DNA from: Bacteroidaceae bacterium | GTDB taxonomy: Bacteria; Bacteroidota; Bacteroidia; Bacteroidales; Bacteroidaceae | DNA: 46,152 nt | NCBI GenBank assembly: GCA_024398535.1 | Contig: JAKSIY010000005.1 | Coordinates: 1-46,152 of the forward strand | Direction: 5' to 3' | Shown here: piece by piece, positions 16,687 through 25,586 of the stretch | Layout: each line of letters begins with the position of its first letter | Position numbering within the stretch: position 1 is the first letter of the stretch | Made by a program: the position numbers and the translations under genes | The notes under the pieces: generated by a model | The model's input: the letters and a program-made list of their open reading frames with translations, nothing else | What the model was told of the DNA's origin: nothing | Databases searched by the model: none

Positions 16687-18356
16687 TTGTCAAAATCCTT
16701 TTTTGAGACAGTGCAGTCGTTTGCCAGATGGATAAAGAAAATCTTGTCGTTGATATAGCCTCCAGTGCCCTGTCTTGAGAACTTGAAGCCCATCTGAACC
16801 GGTCTGGATTCAATCCTGTCAAGGTTTTCTATCATTCTGTCACCGTATTTTGCCATTCCATTCAGGAAAAAGCTGGCCATGTCATATCCGTATGACGCAA
16901 AGCTTGGGTAGCTGATCAGCATCTGTCTGCTGAATGATCTTCTGAAGCGACTGTTGAAGTCAACGGACTCCTGCAGCAGGTTGTTTGTGTAGAACCATGA
17001 ATAGAACCAGGTGTCAATCTCGTAGAATTCATCAAGATGGTCTGTTGAGTAGATCTGGTACTCTGGGTAGCCGAACAGGCATGTCTCAATGTCTGGGTCC
17101 TTCTGTCTTTCAACGAGCTGCAGAACCGGCAGCATCTTGTTGAGCGGTGCTGCAGCAGAACTGTTTATGATGAAAATGTTCTGCTTGTCAGGCTGCAACT
17201 GGTCAATGATTCTGCTTGTTGCTGTGTCGGCAACAACGGTTACGTACGATGCTCCATGCTGCTTCAGCTGGTCTGGCAGCCCTTCAATGAAGGTGTTGTG
17301 ACTGTTGTCCTTTGCATCGATGATTATTACGTTCGGGTTGCTGAACTGCCTGAAGAAGTGGTTGTAAACCTCAGCCATGTAGTAGGTTGGGGCAGTGTTG
17401 AGCTGGAAGATGTAAGGATTTGTGTAAACCTGCTCAATTGTACTGTTCATAGGCAGAACCAGAGGAATCTTCTTCTGCATTGCAAATGCCGATGCCTGAG
17501 CAATGTGCCCGCTGTAGCGTGGACCGAAGATTATGTCAATGTCCTGCATCTCCTGACGATTTATGATGTCTGAGATGTCAGAACCCTCTGCCCCAGAGTC
17601 ATAGACCTGAAGCTCTATGGATGTTCCCTGCTGCTTGAGTTCTTCAATGGCCATGAGCACTCCCTGGTAGAACTCGACCATCTTCTTCTGGTCAGTATTC
17701 TGAGGACCGTTGAGCACGAACGGCATGATGAGCGCAGCACGTATGACTCCGTCATCCTTCCTGTCCTGAAAAATCTGTGAGAAGAACGATTCGCCTGGCT
17801 CTGAGACGGTTTCCTGTGGCTCGGTCTGGGCCGGAACCGTTGAGACTGTTCCTGATGGACCGGACTGCTGACTGCGCGCGGCCTTCTCTGACTCTGAGTA
17901 TGGGATGTTTACGTTTACTCCGACGCGAAGCTTAGAGTATCTGTATTCCGGATTGGCCTGCAGGAACTCATCCTGTGTAATGCCGTAATTTCTGCAGATC
18001 CTGTATATCGTCTCCCTCTTTTCCACCTTGTGGATAGCTTTGTACGGACTGTTCTGGGCTGGCTTTGAGATAAGGTCTGTCCTTGTCACGGCTGCCAGGT
18101 CCTGCAGCGGAACTTCCTGTACTGTCGATGCCCTTGGGATATTGATTGTCTGTCCAACCTTGAGTCCCTGGGCTTCAAGTCCAGGGTTGGCTCTGTAGAT
18201 GTCCTGTACTGAAATTCCGTTGTTCACGGCAATCCTGTACAGCGTTTCTCCCTGCTGTGCAGTGTGTTTGGTATATACGCTTTCCTGAGCTGCTGCAAAT
18301 GCGGAAACCAGCAGCAGACATGTGGCAATGGCCAGTTTTGTTATAATCCTGTTCAT
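16683..18356 (-). CDS. LysM domains fused to a periplasmic-binding-protein-like domain
   Basis: A 557-residue exported protein. After a signal peptide (MNRIITKLAIATCLLLVSAF) come two LysM modules, with GETLYRIAVNNGISVQDIYR near residue 35 and RETIYRICRNYGITQDEFLQ near residue 115, which would bind peptidoglycan. A Pro/Ser/Gln-rich linker leads to a type 1 periplasmic-binding fold (IRAALIMPFVLNG to the end) of the branched-chain amino acid receptor/LpoA kind. There is no transporter gene nearby, so a wall-anchored sensor or scaffold is more likely than uptake. The start at 18356 is preferred over 18407 because the signal peptide begins there. It heads an operon with the PorT-like and DUF4923 genes. 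Confidence 0.82.
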   Translation of the reverse strand: MNRIITKLAIATCLLLVSAFAAAQESVYTKHTAQQGETLYRIAVNNGISVQDIYRANPGLEAQGLKVGQTINIPRASTVQEVPLQDLAAVTRTDLISKPAQNSPYKAIHKVEKRETIYRICRNYGITQDEFLQANPEYRYSKLRVGVNVNIPYSESEKAARSQQSGPSGTVSTVPAQTEPQETVSEPGESFFSQIFQDRKDDGVIRAALIMPFVLNGPQNTDQKKMVEFYQGVLMAIEELKQQGTSIELQVYDSGAEGSDISDIINRQEMQDIDIIFGPRYSGHIAQASAFAMQKKIPLVLPMNSTIEQVYTNPYIFQLNTAPTYYMAEVYNHFFRQFSNPNVIIIDAKDNSHNTFIEGLPDQLKQHGASYVTVVADTATSRIIDQLQPDKQNIFIINSSAAAPLNKMLPVLQLVERQKDPDIETCLFGYPEYQIYSTDHLDEFYEIDTWFYSWFYTNNLLQESVDFNSRFRRSFSRQMLISYPSFASYGYDMASFFLNGMAKYGDRMIENLDRIESRPVQMGFKFSRQGTGGYINDKIFFIHLANDCTVSKKDFDK

Positions 18357-18374
18357 CCTTTGAAGGTTATGATG

Positions 18375-18382
18375 CAAAGGTA
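18375..18382 (-). promoter_or_regulatory. -7 box of the LysM operon
   Basis: TACCTTTG on the - strand, 18 bp before the ATG at 18356. This placement supports that start over the longer frame. The -33 box is not clear. Confidence 0.55.
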
Positions 18383-18423
18383 CGGAAAAATGAGTAAATT
18401 CGCACACTTATATATAAGGTAAG

Positions 18424-19170
18424 GTGAAAAGAGCAATTATCATACTAGTGTGCTGCATGGCTGCATTGCCGGCATTCTGCACGATTCCAGTTCCCAGGGC
18501 CTATGCTGTCCTGACAAACATATCAGGTGAATCCGACACTCTCTATGTCGGAGATTCCGGGTCTTCTGCCTATGAAGCCCCCCTTCACATAATACTGAAC
18601 AGTGGACACGAGGCAACTACTGCAACGGTCTTCTCTTCATGGCGCATCGTGCGTAATTACATGGACGGAAAGATTCAGCGACAGGAAGAGTATCTTATGC
18701 GTCAGGATGCAATCACAGAGTATGACATAGAGGATTTCGGAACATTCACCATACAGTATGCATACTCATACAGAGAGGCCGGTAGCACTGATATTATAGA
18801 TGGTGAGCTGCTTGATCCGATCTCATTTTCAGTCGATGCCTCTGACATTGACATTCCGAATGCTTTTTCTCCGAACGGAGACGGAATAAACGACCTGTTC
18901 AAGGTACATGTCAAGTCAATCGTCTCATTTAAGATGTCAATCTTCAACCGCTGGGGACAGCTTATCTGTTCTGGAAACCAGGATAACCTACAGTATGAGG
19001 ACGACCAGAATGGCGGATACTACATCTGCTGGGATGGAACGCATCGCGGTGAAGTCGTTGCAGACGGAGTCTATTATATTCACATAGAGGCTGTGGGTGC
19101 AGGTGGAAAGAGTTATAACCGTAGGTCCGATATCAATATTCTGAAGGGACTGGGCAGAAATGGACAGTAA
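18424..19170 (+). CDS. small T9SS cargo with type B (gliding-associated) C-terminal domain
   Basis: A 248-residue protein with a signal peptide (MKRAIIILVCCMAALPAFC) and a C-terminal ~90-residue domain starting IPNAFSPNGDGINDLFKV, followed by MSIFNRWGQLI and WDG. This is the type B sorting domain of the type IX secretion system (CHU_C), which directs proteins to the cell surface. The ~120-residue middle part is beta-rich and unassigned, so this is an unusually small cargo. It starts with GTG at 18424, divergent from the LysM operon by about 70 bp, and its end overlaps the start of uvrA. Confidence 0.85.
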   Translation: MKRAIIILVCCMAALPAFCTIPVPRAYAVLTNISGESDTLYVGDSGSSAYEAPLHIILNSGHEATTATVFSSWRIVRNYMDGKIQRQEEYLMRQDAITEYDIEDFGTFTIQYAYSYREAGSTDIIDGELLDPISFSVDASDIDIPNAFSPNGDGINDLFKVHVKSIVSFKMSIFNRWGQLICSGNQDNLQYEDDQNGGYYICWDGTHRGEVVADGVYYIHIEAVGAGGKSYNRRSDINILKGLGRNGQ

Positions 19171-22048
19171 TCACATGAAAGACGAGTCACAGAAGATCAG
19201 TGTCGTTGGTGCCAGAACCAATAACCTGAAAAACATAAGCGTAGAGATTCCGCACAAGTCGCTGACCGTGATAACGGGACTGAGTGGTAGCGGAAAATCA
19301 TCGCTGGCATTTGATACAATCTATGCGGAGGGTCAGAGACGTTACATTGAGACCTTCTCTGCCTATGCCCGCAATTTTCTGGGAAATCTGGAACGTCCTG
19401 ATGTTGACCAGATTACCGGATTAAGTCCTGTGATTTCCATTGAACAGAAGACTACAAGCGGCAATCCAAGATCAACTGTCGGCACTACTACTGAGGTATA
19501 TGATTATCTGCGCCTTCTCTTTGCACGCGCTGGTGAGGCCCATTCATACGTGACGGGTGAACCTATGGTCAAATACACAGAAGAGCAGATTCTCAAATTG
19601 ATCATTGACCAGTACAACGGACAGCGTATCTATGTGCTTGCCCCGCTCGTGAAGAACCGCAAGGGTCATTACAAGGAACTGTTTGAAACCGTACGCCGTA
19701 AGGGATTCCTGAACGTCCGTGTTGACGGAGAGATGCGTGAGGTCAAGGCCGGCATGAAGCTTGACCGATACAAGAACCATGACATTGACGTCGTGGTTGA
19801 GAAACTTGTGGTAGAGGAGAAGTACCTGAAGCGCCTGTCCGATGCCATAGGAATTGCCATGAAGCAGGGTGACGGAATGATGTCAATACTCTCTGTCCAG
19901 AAGAGTGACAATCCTATACCCGGCCGTCAGACAGAGGGTGTGCTGAAGCATTACAGCAAACGCCTGATGTGTCCTACCTCAGGAATATCATACCGTGATC
20001 CGGCTCCGCACAACTTCTCATTCAATTCACCACAGGGTTACTGCCCTAAGTGCAAGGGCCTGGGATATGTCTCAATGGTTGATATTGACAAGGTCATTCC
20101 GGATAGGACGCTTTCTGTGAAACAGGGTGCAATTCTTCCTCTGGGTACATATAAGAATACCCTTATATTCAGGCAGATAAGCTCTCTTCTCCAGAAATAT
20201 GAGTTTACGATAGACACTCCTATAGAGGAACTCTCTGAAGATGTTGTTGATGAACTTTTCAACGGAAGCTCAGAACGCATCAAGGTTCAGATAACAGGAA
20301 TCAACAGCGATGCTGACACCGTGTTCATGGAGTATGAGGGCATCGTCAAGTACATACGCTCTCTTCAGCAGCAGACAGACCTGTCAGCGGCAGAGCAGCG
20401 CAGGGTGGATCAGTTTGCCATGACCACTACCTGTCCTCATTGTGGAGGCGCCAGGCTGAACAAGGAGTCGCTGAACTTCTTCATTGCCGGCAAGAACATC
20501 ATTGAACTTGCAAACATGGATATCTCTGACCTGTACGAGTGGGCGCGCTCGGTTGAGTCGCAATTGTCAGAACGTCAGAAGAATATATCAATAGAAATTT
20601 TCAAGGAGATTCGCTCACGCCTTAAGTTCATGCTTGATGTGGGTCTTGACTATCTTTCACTTAACCGTCCTGCCGATTCACTGTCAGGCGGTGAGGGACA
20701 GCGCATCCGACTGGCAACCCAGATCGGCTCAAAGCTGGTTAACGTGCTCTACATCCTTGACGAGCCGAGCATCGGTCTTCATCAGCGTGACAACCGCAGG
20801 CTCATTGATTCGCTCAAGCAGTTGCGCGATGCCGGCAACACAGTGCTGGTGGTTGAGCATGACCGTGACATGATGATGGCCGCAGACTGGGTGATTGACC
20901 TGGGACCAAAGGCTGGCCGTCGTGGTGGTGAAGTGGTCTATTCCGGTCCGGTAGACCGTATGCTGCGTACGGACACCATGACCTCGCGCTATCTGAATGG
21001 AACGGAAGATGTAAGTGAAGGAAAACTTGTAAGACGTTCTTCTACTGGGAAATCAATAAAACTGAAGGGATGCTGTGGCAATAACCTGAAGGGCATTGAC
21101 GTGGAGTTTCCGCTTGGTCAGCTTGTCTGCGTTACCGGTGTTTCAGGCAGCGGCAAGTCAACACTGGTGAATGAAACGCTGCAACCTTTGCTCTCACAGA
21201 AGTTCTATCGCTCACTGAAGGAACCTCTGCAATACGATTCCGTCAGTGGTATTGAGAATGTTGACAAGATTGTGAACGTTGACCAGTCACCTCTGGGACG
21301 CTCTCCGCGTTCAAATCCTGCTACATACACAGGCGTGTTCAGCGACATCCGTGCGCTTTTCGTAGAGCTGCCTGAGTCAAAAATCCGTGCCTACAAGCCC
21401 GGCCGTTTCTCTTTCAATGTTTCCGGAGGCCGATGCGAGGCCTGCAGTGGAAATGGCTACAAGACACTTGAAATGAACTTCCTGCCTGACGTGATGGTTC
21501 CATGTGAGGTCTGCCACGGCAAACGCTACAACCGCGAGACTCTTGAAGTCCGTTTCAAGGGAAAGTCCATTGCAGACATTCTTGACATGACCATCAACAT
21601 GGCAGTTGAATTCTTTGAGAATGTTCCTCATATTCTAAATAAGATAAAGGTCCTGCAGGATGTAGGTTTAGGCTACCTGAAACTGGGGCAGCCTTCAACC
21701 ACTATCTCGGGTGGAGAGAGTCAGCGCGTAAAATTGGCTACAGAGCTGGCAAAGAAAGATACCGGACGTACTATGTATATTCTTGATGAGCCTACCACCG
21801 GTCTTCATTTTGAGGATATCCGTGTGCTGATGAATGTCCTTCAACGCCTTGTTGACAAGGGTAATACGGTCATTGTCATTGAGCATAACCTTGACGTGAT
21901 CAAGATGGCGGACTGGGTCATTGACATGGGTCCGGAAGGAGGCCGCGGCGGAGGCCGTGTGGTTGTCTGCGGCACTCCAGAGAAGGTTGCGTCTTCTGGC
22001 AAGGGACATACTGCTCCGTACCTCAAGGAGGAGCTTCGCCGTCTGTGA
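19160..22048 (+). CDS. uvrA: excinuclease ABC subunit A
   Basis: The DNA-damage sensor of nucleotide excision repair, an ABC-type ATPase dimer. Both nucleotide-binding domains are intact: [12 protein letters not shown] and [11 protein letters not shown] (Walker A), [13 protein letters not shown] and [13 protein letters not shown] (signatures). Zinc modules are present at [10 protein letters not shown] and at CEACSGNG with CEVCHGKRY; another Cys cluster reads CPTSG to CPKCKG, with Ser where E. coli has Cys. At 962 residues it is full length. ATG 19160 overlaps the cargo gene by 11 bp; ATG 19175 would avoid this and is nearly as likely. The stop TGA is immediately followed by repeat R3. Confidence 0.97.
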   Translation: MDSNHMKDESQKISVVGARTNNLKNISVEIPHKSLTVITGLSGSGKSSLAFDTIYAEGQRRYIETFSAYARNFLGNLERPDVDQITGLSPVISIEQKTTSGNPRSTVGTTTEVYDYLRLLFARAGEAHSYVTGEPMVKYTEEQILKLIIDQYNGQRIYVLAPLVKNRKGHYKELFETVRRKGFLNVRVDGEMREVKAGMKLDRYKNHDIDVVVEKLVVEEKYLKRLSDAIGIAMKQGDGMMSILSVQKSDNPIPGRQTEGVLKHYSKRLMCPTSGISYRDPAPHNFSFNSPQGYCPKCKGLGYVSMVDIDKVIPDRTLSVKQGAILPLGTYKNTLIFRQISSLLQKYEFTIDTPIEELSEDVVDELFNGSSERIKVQITGINSDADTVFMEYEGIVKYIRSLQQQTDLSAAEQRRVDQFAMTTTCPHCGGARLNKESLNFFIAGKNIIELANMDISDLYEWARSVESQLSERQKNISIEIFKEIRSRLKFMLDVGLDYLSLNRPADSLSGGEGQRIRLATQIGSKLVNVLYILDEPSIGLHQRDNRRLIDSLKQLRDAGNTVLVVEHDRDMMMAADWVIDLGPKAGRRGGEVVYSGPVDRMLRTDTMTSRYLNGTEDVSEGKLVRRSSTGKSIKLKGCCGNNLKGIDVEFPLGQLVCVTGVSGSGKSTLVNETLQPLLSQKFYRSLKEPLQYDSVSGIENVDKIVNVDQSPLGRSPRSNPATYTGVFSDIRALFVELPESKIRAYKPGRFSFNVSGGRCEACSGNGYKTLEMNFLPDVMVPCEVCHGKRYNRETLEVRFKGKSIADILDMTINMAVEFFENVPHILNKIKVLQDVGLGYLKLGQPSTTISGGESQRVKLATELAKKDTGRTMYILDEPTTGLHFEDIRVLMNVLQRLVDKGNTVIVIEHNLDVIKMADWVIDMGPEGGRGGGRVVVCGTPEKVASSGKGHTAPYLKEELRRL

Positions 22049-22154
22049 CGCCATTTTGGGGACAGGTCCCTGATTGTTCGAAGCATCGTCCCTAGAATTG
22101 TAAACGCCAACAAACACCCTTTGATTATTGTGTATTTCCATCAATAGTCGCATG
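22049..22154 (+). repeat. repeat R3, copy 1
   Basis: About 106 bp that match 36534-36636 on the other strand at very roughly 80% by eye. Shared blocks are TTGGGGACAGGT, ATTGTTCGAAGCATCGTCCC, AGAATTGTAA, GCCAACA and GATTATTGTG. A stem GGGGAC with GTCCCT is possible here, and GGGGAC with GTCCCC in the other copy. It begins at the base after the uvrA stop codon and is in the same orientation as uvrA. Repeat R2 follows after 13 bp. Confidence 0.85.
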
Positions 22155-22167
22155 CTTTAACTTGGCG

Positions 22168-22252
22168 CGACTGAATGGACAAAGCACTCCACTCGCGGCT
22201 ATTTATTGCTCACTTCGTATCGCAAAGACGCCGCTTGTCGGAGTGCTCTGCC
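22168..22252 (+). repeat. repeat R2, copy 1
   Basis: An 85-bp element that aligns without gaps to 36114-36198 (- strand), 73 of 85 bases identical. Near its ends GCACTCC pairs with GGAGTGC. In the other copy the same positions read GCGTTCC and GGAGCGC, so the stem is kept (with one G-T pair) although its bases changed. In the frame starting ATG at 22175 nine codon differences change the residue and two do not, so it is not a conserved coding sequence. Confidence 0.88.
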
Positions 22253-22451
22253 CTCCCATTTACAATACCTATTATTGAGCTGTTTTCTGGTGACAGTCCT
22301 GTCAGAAATGGATCTGTGCTCCTTTCCTTAACAGATAATTTCCTTCCTTGTTTGAGATTCCCATTCTTTTGAAGATCACTTCCTTACCAGCAAACATGGT
22401 AATAGTGTTGACAAAGGGGAATGCCTACGCAGGTGCAAATAGATACTATTC
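22253..22451. other. gene-free spacer in repeat island 2
   Basis: I see no gene, tRNA or convincing promoter. A short perfect palindrome, TGACAGTCCTGTCA, lies near 22291. The stretch is AT-richer than the flanking repeats. Confidence 0.6.
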
Positions 22452-22611
22452 GCACCCGGGAAAGAAGAAATCTCAAGCACCAGGGGCAGGTCAAAGCCAA
22501 ACGCACCGGAGAGCTAAGAAAAGAGACCTTCCCGGGGCAGGAACCCGCCAAACGCACCGGGAAAAAGAGAAATCCAACGCGCCAGGGGCAAGACAAGGTC
22601 AAATGCACCGG
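22452..22611. repeat. 51-bp tandem repeat, three units
   Basis: The anchor word GCACCGG (GCACCCGGG in the first case) recurs at about 22452, 22503, 22554 and 22605, so the period is 51 bp. Units share CCAGGGGCA (CCCGGGGCA in one) and CCAAACGCACCGG. The anchor is related to CGCACCTGG of the 38-bp array in island 1. No reading frame across it resembles a protein. Confidence 0.75.
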
Positions 22612-22627
22612 ACAACCTCGCCAAAAT

Positions 22628-22662
22628 GGGACCTGTCCCTCGCCAGGCGTGGACCTGTCCCC
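22628..22662 (-). repeat. GGGGACAGG motif pair after addB
   Basis: On the - strand GGGGACAGGT (22653-22662) lies 12 bp after the addB stop, and AGGGACAGGTCCC (22628-22640) follows. The second can fold on itself, GGGAC with GTCCC. Same motif and same orientation relative to the gene as after yidC and uvrA. Confidence 0.65.
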
Positions 22663-22674
22663 AAACCGTGCGAA

Positions 22675-25584
22675 TCAGCGGGAGCAGAGTGGGGCGTAGT
22701 CGCAGTACTTGCACTTGTTCTGGCGGTCCTTGGTCTGGTCAAACGGAGTTTCTGTGCTGAAAATCTCTTGGATGAGGGCCTGCAGACGCTCTGTGAAACC
22801 TTCCTTCAACTCTACCGTGAAGTTGTTCACTTCATATCCTCCAAGAGTTATGTATGACTCCTTGTGGGGCTTCCTGATATATATAAGCTGGGCACCAAGC
22901 CGGGCGTTACGGTAGTTCTCTGATTCACTGAGCAGGGTGGCGTAGTACAGGGCCTGGAACTTGTGCGAGTCACGCTTTGCCTGATTCCTGTCAAAGAGTA
23001 TGTCAAGCGAGTCCTTTACTTCTTTCCTGGCAGCGCCGGTCTTGTAGTCAACAATACGCACAATTCCATCCTTCATGTCAATGCGGTCAACTTTTCCCTG
23101 GATTCTTACACTTACGTCAGAGTCATCTACGCCGGATTTTACAAGGATGCAGTGTTCATAGTCCTGCGATTCGCTGCTTATGTATGTGAACGGAGCATCC
23201 TTGGCATCTGCCAGAAGTAGCTTCTTTAGGTAACTTTCAATAACATGGTGGTTGATGGTCTGGTCTCCGTTGTAATCTGCTGTAGGAACGTCTGTATTGT
23301 TGAAATACTCCTCCTTGAATGCTTGGTCAACATATCTGCAGATTGCTTCCTTGTCATTTGCCAGAGCCATGAGAATCTCCTTGGTCAGCAGTCGGTTCGA
23401 TGCTGCGGCTGCCATGTCGTTGTATGCCAGCTCTGCACTCTTGTGGAAGATTGAGCCGAACATGTCTGATTCAATAGCACCGGTAGGGTCACGGCGCACG
23501 TTGATCTTTGCGTAGTACTTGAAATAGAATTTCAGCCTGCAGTCAAAGTATGTGTTGAGTGCGGACGGTGACAGGTATCTTTCTGTCAAGTTGCTGTCAT
23601 ACATCTGTTTGAGTCTGTTGATTATCTCTGGCGTCTTCTGTATGGTTATAGGCTGTTCGGAACCTGTGGCGTGTTCTGCCAGCAGCCTTATGCGTCTGAC
23701 CGGTGTACGGCCGTCAACCATCATCTGCAGCAGATAGCGAGACATCATGCCTGTTCCACCCGTGGCGGCATCGGCGTTGCTGTTGTACACCATGGTTACC
23801 TTTGATGCGCGCTGGATAAGGTGCTGGAAGTTGTAGGCAGAGATTGCGCTGCGCTCCTTCATTGTAGTCAGGCCGAACGCGGCGCGCAGGTTGTACGGTA
23901 TGAACGATGCCTGAGCGCCCTTGACCGGCAGTGTGCCCTCATTTGCAGACAGGAGCAGCACTTCATTGAAATCAAGATTACGGGTCTCAAGAAGGCCCAT
24001 GATCTGCATGCCTATGACCGGCTCTCCGTGGAATGGTACCGATGCTCCCGCCAGCACTTTCCTAAGCAGGCGGAAGGTGGTCTCATGTCCGGAATTTCTT
24101 GTGCCGTCTTGATTTACAGAGTCATTCAGGTCAAGTACTCCCTGGGCTGCGAGTGAACTGAGCCTGTTGATCTGTGTGTATGTGCGATACAGGGCTTCAA
24201 GATTGAGCGGCTCAAAAAGTGTGTCCTGACTGTCTGTGATGACTGGGACGAACATCCTGAGAGCCGATTTCAGATACTCAAGGATGCCGCCGGCATCGTC
24301 AATGCTACGGAAAAGCGTCTCCAGGGCAGCGTCCTTGGACAGGTCCTGACTGGTAGGGAAGAACTTCCTCTCCTTCAGCAGGGTGGCATAGGTTGGAGCG
24401 GCGTTTTCTGTCAGTTTCTGGACCAGCGGATTGGCCAGTACCGATGCCACGTACTCTATGGCGTATTTCCCGTTGCTGCGTCTTCCCAGTCTCTGCAGAT
24501 TGATCAGGGCATCGGTCAGGGCATGAACAGGTGTGCTTCTGAGCGGGTAGCCCATGGTTATGTTTATGTCCTTTGCATCGTCCTTTGAAACAGAGTGCAG
24601 GACTGGCTGCAGCAGGGCTTCGTTACAGAGGACTATGGCGGTGTCGCGGTCTGATGGACGCCCCAGTTCGCCTAGCCATTTGGTAATGTATCTGGCCTGA
24701 CTGTTGTCTGTAGATGATTCGACTATTGTAAGTTCCTTCTCTTTAGAGAGGTTGTCAAAGTGATCTTCCGATATGCGGTTAGGAAAATCTTTCAGGTTAC
24801 GGCGCATGAAGAGGCCTGCCTCATGGCCTGCATCGTTCACGTAGCGGATGTCATAATCCCAGTAGAATATGGCCTTTCCTGCCTCTGCAAGGGCCTTGAA
24901 CAGCGTATGTTCTGCCTTGTTCAGACTGTTGAAACCTATGAAGGCATACATGTTGTTGCCCCAGTCTATTGATTCAATGTGCTCTGCTACCTGACGCTGA
25001 AGCATACCTTCATAGGCAAGCCCCTGGGATTCAATCGTGCTGCGCAGCTGATTGTAGATTGTTCCAAGTGAATTCCAGATGTTCAGGTAGCGGGTACGCA
25101 GTTCAGAAGGCCTGCTTTCATCAAAATCACGGAAAAACTCCTTCAGTGCATTCACCTGCTCTTCTGTAAGGAAAGAATGGTCACTGTCAATCTGGCGCTG
25201 CTGGTCAAGTGAGCTGAACAGTTCCTCTGCTGGAGCCATCTGGCGGTCCAGGTCGTCAAAGTCTGCCAGCATGATCTCTCCCCAGCTCCAGAAAGAGTCA
25301 AGCGATTCGTCTGTATGCAGAACCTCTTTATATACCCGGTATAGGGTTGAGACAAGCATCAGCTGGTCTGCGGTCTTCAGGGTGGAATGCTGCTGGAACA
25401 GATTGCCGATAGTCATGTACGCAGGTGACCACACGGGCTTACTGGCCAGTGATGTCAGATGGTCGTCAAAGAATCGGGCAGCACGCTGGTTCGGGAATAT
25501 CAGTGTGATGCCTGCAAGTCCACGTTTTGGGTCAAGGTAGTTGCTGAAAAGGTCTTCAGCTACAAGTTTTAGAAAATGTTCCAT
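22675..25584 (-). CDS. addB: AddB-like PD-(D/E)XK nuclease, partner of AddA
   Basis: The second subunit of a RecBCD/AddAB-type helicase-nuclease for double-strand break repair. The 969-residue protein begins with a degenerate helicase-like region (ITLIFPNQRAARFF) and ends with a RecB-type nuclease: VRIQGKVDRIDMKDG and IVDYKTG (Asp846, Lys848). A C-terminal cysteine cluster (Cys958, Cys961, Cys967 in CKYCDYAPLC), together with an upstream Cys in FDCRLKFYF, fits the iron-sulfur staple of AddB. ATG 25584 is chosen because it follows the addA stop by 2 bp; a GTG at 25593 would overlap addA. It is convergent with uvrA. Confidence 0.88.
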   Translation of the reverse strand: MEHFLKLVAEDLFSNYLDPKRGLAGITLIFPNQRAARFFDDHLTSLASKPVWSPAYMTIGNLFQQHSTLKTADQLMLVSTLYRVYKEVLHTDESLDSFWSWGEIMLADFDDLDRQMAPAEELFSSLDQQRQIDSDHSFLTEEQVNALKEFFRDFDESRPSELRTRYLNIWNSLGTIYNQLRSTIESQGLAYEGMLQRQVAEHIESIDWGNNMYAFIGFNSLNKAEHTLFKALAEAGKAIFYWDYDIRYVNDAGHEAGLFMRRNLKDFPNRISEDHFDNLSKEKELTIVESSTDNSQARYITKWLGELGRPSDRDTAIVLCNEALLQPVLHSVSKDDAKDINITMGYPLRSTPVHALTDALINLQRLGRRSNGKYAIEYVASVLANPLVQKLTENAAPTYATLLKERKFFPTSQDLSKDAALETLFRSIDDAGGILEYLKSALRMFVPVITDSQDTLFEPLNLEALYRTYTQINRLSSLAAQGVLDLNDSVNQDGTRNSGHETTFRLLRKVLAGASVPFHGEPVIGMQIMGLLETRNLDFNEVLLLSANEGTLPVKGAQASFIPYNLRAAFGLTTMKERSAISAYNFQHLIQRASKVTMVYNSNADAATGGTGMMSRYLLQMMVDGRTPVRRIRLLAEHATGSEQPITIQKTPEIINRLKQMYDSNLTERYLSPSALNTYFDCRLKFYFKYYAKINVRRDPTGAIESDMFGSIFHKSAELAYNDMAAAASNRLLTKEILMALANDKEAICRYVDQAFKEEYFNNTDVPTADYNGDQTINHHVIESYLKKLLLADAKDAPFTYISSESQDYEHCILVKSGVDDSDVSVRIQGKVDRIDMKDGIVRIVDYKTGAARKEVKDSLDILFDRNQAKRDSHKFQALYYATLLSESENYRNARLGAQLIYIRKPHKESYITLGGYEVNNFTVELKEGFTERLQALIQEIFSTETPFDQTKDRQNKCKYCDYAPLCSR

Positions 25585-25586
25585 AA

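Noticed and set aside
22175-22372. Possible peptide encoded by R2 (with a similar one at 35967-36191)
   Set aside because: Between the two copies replacement changes outnumber silent ones nine to two in this frame, which is opposite to a conserved protein; the stem structure explains the conservation better.
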